DNA of 16,029 nucleotides, from contig JAJYQZ010000242.1 of assembly GCA_021794335.1 (NCBI GenBank), forward strand, positions 1 to 16,029, given 5' to 3'. The notes below the pieces were generated by a model. The model did no database searches, was not told where the DNA came from, and saw nothing but the letters and a program-made list of their open reading frames with translations. Position 1 is the stretch's first letter. Each line of letters begins with the position of its first letter. A program made the translations under genes and the position numbers. Source of the DNA: a bacterium (GTDB lineage: Bacteria > SZUA-79 > Acidulodesulfobacterales > Acidulodesulfobacteraceae). This document shows positions 14,348 through 16,029 of the stretch, piece by piece.

Positions 14348-14632
14348 ATGAAAAAATGGCTTATAATATACGATATACGGGATGAGCGCAGATTACCGAA
14401 GGTTGCAAAGGTTTTGAACGAATACGCCGTGAGGGTTCAGAAATCCGTTTTTGAATTTGAAGGAAACGATAAAAGCATAAAGCGGATAAGATATAGAGTA
14501 AAAAAGGTTATTAAAGAAGACGAAGATTTTGTCGTTTATTTTAATATATGCGAATCCGATTGGCAGAAGAGGGTTAAATACGGCCCTGCCGTGAATGAAG
14601 AAGTTGAAGAAAAAGCCTTTTATATATTGTGA
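14348..14632 (+). CDS. cas2: CRISPR adaptation protein Cas2, second copy
   Basis: The 94-residue protein has the Cas2 hallmark WLIIYDIRDERRLPKVAKVL with conserved D9, then YAVRVQKSVFEFEG (26-39) and a C-terminal strand (KAFYIL). It shares the family motifs with the first copy but is otherwise divergent, so it is not a recent duplication. No Shine-Dalgarno is seen. TATATT (14336-14341) ends 6 bases before ATG. It lies next to the leader. Whether one or both copies partner Cas1 cannot be told from sequence. Confidence 0.92.
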   Translation: MKKWLIIYDIRDERRLPKVAKVLNEYAVRVQKSVFEFEGNDKSIKRIRYRVKKVIKEDEDFVVYFNICESDWQKRVKYGPAVNEEVEEKAFYIL

Positions 14633-14904
14633 ATAAATAGAAGGGGCAATTGAGGAGGATTGATTTTCGCCGACCCGGTTTATAAAAAGTTATCGGTGCC
14701 TGCTATAAGCCTGTAAACCTTGTTATTGACTGTATTAGAAGGTATTTGCGGCAATGCGTGTTTTATTTGCGGTCTGCGATGTCGTAGAATTAAGCCTTTG
14801 TGGGAGTTTTTGATAAGAAAAGTGATGATTTTATTTTTTAGTTCGTTAGGTTTGCGAAATAGCTCTTTGACATCGTTGAAATATATATTATTGAACAAGT
14901 CGCC
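14633..14904 (+). promoter_or_regulatory. CRISPR leader
   Basis: This AT-rich 272-base gap between cas2 and the first repeat has no believable gene. It contains TTTTCGCCGACCCGG near 14664-14678, which resembles motifs I recall in some CRISPR leaders, and a consensus TTGACA at 14867-14872 with only a poor -10 candidate (TATTGA, 14889-14894). Orientation as leader rests on cas2 proximity, on the decayed last repeat at the far end and on the spacer strand bias. Confidence 0.65.
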
Positions 14905-15960
14905 ATTGAAATAATTGACCTGCTTGAAGGGATTGCGACCCTGATGTTGACATCGTTTACTATATCTCCCCTGACTAATTGAAATAATTGACCTGCTTGA
15001 AGGGATTGCGACCCTATACTGCTTTTTTTTATAGCTTAGCGAGAATCACTAATTGAAATAATTGACCTGCTTGAAGGGATTGCGACGGATTTATATTTGA
15101 ATAATCCACAAGGGGCGATATAATATTGAAATAATTGACCTGCTTGAAGGGATTGCGACCCTATTTCAAATTTAGTGAATATTGTTTGTTTATTTATTGA
15201 TTGAAATAATTGACCTGCTTGAAGGGATTGCGACAAATTATAAACCGTTAAAAATAAATCCATAACGATTAATATTGAAATAATTGACCTGCTTGAAGGG
15301 ATTGCGACTATCAATGACTGCCTTTCCTTTTCATAATACCAGATTGAAATAATTGACCTGCTTGAAGGGATTGCGACCTGTTTGCAGACACCTATTACAT
15401 AGTCCTTTTGTTCTGATTGAAATAATTGACCTGCTTGAAGGGATTGCGACACTTAACTTATCACGTTGAATTAATTCTCTAGTAAAATATTGAAATAATT
15501 GACCTGCTTGAAGGGATTGCGACACATCGCCAAAGCGATTTAACGAATCATCTCTGTAATATTGAAATAATTGACCTGCTTGAAGGGATTGCGACATTTT
15601 TGTTTTATTTGCAATACTATCTAATATAACCTCATTGAAATAATTGACCTGCTTGAAGGGATTGCGACGTCATAGGTGCAGTCAAATAAGGATAAACAAC
15701 AGCATTAAATTGAAATAATTGACCTGCTTGAAGGGATTGCGACTAGCTATCTCAATATCTTTAAGCATTGTTATCGAACATTGAAATAATTGACCTGCTT
15801 GAAGGGATTGCGACGCGTCCATAAAGCCTTATTGAGCTTAACGTTATTGTCTATTGAAATAATTGACCTGCTTGAAGGGATTGCGACAAGTATTGCTGAA
15901 GACGAGCCGTGAACTTTTGCTGAAGATTGAAATAATTGACCTGCTTGAAGGGATTGCGAT
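14905..15960 (+). CRISPR. CRISPR array, 15 repeats of 35 bp and 14 spacers
   Basis: Repeats start at 14905, 14978, 15052, 15125, 15200, 15274, 15343, 15416, 15489, 15561, 15634, 15709, 15780, 15853 and 15926. Each is 35 bases, opening ATTGAAATAATTGACCTG and closing AAGGGATTGCGAC. All are identical except the last base of the last repeat (C to T), which marks the old, leader-distal end. Spacers are 34-40 bases, mostly 38, all different. Transcribed on the + strand, Cas6 cleavage would leave AUUGCGAC as the 8-nt handle usual in type III. The repeat has no strong internal stem, as is common for type III. In reverse complement 13 of 14 spacers are open in a protein-like frame. Array homogeneity suggests recent activity. 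No spacer has a full match elsewhere in the window. Confidence 0.98.
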
Positions 15961-16004
15961 AGGGCAGCTTAAAATAAAATAATTAAAAGAACTTTAATTT
16001 AGGT

Positions 16005-16020
16005 GGGGGGGGGGGGGGGG
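16005..16020 (+). repeat. Run of 16 G
   Basis: An uninterrupted G16 tract begins 45 bases past the last repeat, in otherwise AT-rich DNA, nine bases from the right edge. It may be a slippage-prone tract or a sequencing or assembly artefact. Confidence 0.9.
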
Positions 16021-16029
16021 TTATGAAAT

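Noticed and set aside
14680..14914. Small open frames on both strands in the leader
   Set aside because: No start signals, unnatural composition, and the position between cas2 and the first repeat is explained as leader.
15036..15597. Two long reverse-strand open frames across the CRISPR array
   Set aside because: The repeat has no stop codon in any reverse frame, so frames stay open by default. The peptides are repeat translations (SQSLQAGQLFQ, VAIPSSRSIIS) joined by spacers.
14940..15925. Self-targeting spacers against genes in this window
   Set aside because: I saw no spacer with more than short chance matches (longest noticed 11 bases) to the rest of the window. The rest of the genome is not visible.

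Overview
The window carries a nearly complete type III-A (Csm) CRISPR-Cas locus in an AT-rich bacterial genome, probably from a Gram-negative anaerobe. The Gram-negative guess rests on a beta-barrel-like outer-membrane protein remnant, GTCATTCCCGCG-type dispersed palindromes and an AmmeMemoRadiSam-type radical SAM gene. The taxonomic placement is weak; nothing fixes a genus.

Layout. Positions 2-265 hold the 3' end of a radical SAM gene. Positions 266-647 hold a decayed reverse-strand gene, a perfect 17-bp-arm palindrome and dispersed repeats. A good sigma70-like promoter (648-676) then leads into an operon on the + strand. Its first member is an unrecognised small ORF (789-1122) that appears frameshifted in an 8-C tract. 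It is followed by cas6, a CARF-PD-(D/E)xK effector of the Card1/Can2 (DUF1887) family, cas10/csm1, csm2, csm3, csm4 and csm5 (1130-9319). A DUF4143-type AAA ATPase gene (9278-10591, - strand) converges on csm5 and overlaps its 3' end. Positions 10592-11320 are non-coding and dense with palindromes, REP-like elements and one gene-end remnant. Two small orphan genes follow (11341-11649 and 11672-11917), then a vapBC toxin-antitoxin pair (12078-12714). The adaptation genes cas1, cas2 and a second cas2 (12804-14632) come next, then a leader and a CRISPR array of 15 repeats and 14 spacers (14905-15960). A 16-G homopolymer lies close to the right edge.

How it works together. Cas6 cuts the array transcript, leaving an 8-nt AUUGCGAC handle if the array is transcribed on the + strand. 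Csm1-5 load the crRNAs. Cas10 keeps both its HD residues and its GGDD palm motif, so it should shred ssDNA and make cyclic oligoadenylate when target RNA is bound. The Card1-like protein is the only CARF effector visible and would be the cOA-activated nuclease, standing in for Csm6. In reverse complement, 13 of 14 spacers read as open, protein-like frames, so the crRNAs look antisense to mRNAs, as an RNA-sensing type III system needs.

The most unusual points are: the broken membrane-protein-like ORF coupled to cas6; two tandem divergent cas2 genes; the spacer strand bias without a reverse transcriptase; near-identical palindromes bracketing the effector module; and a possible autoregulated leaderless promoter on the ATPase gene.
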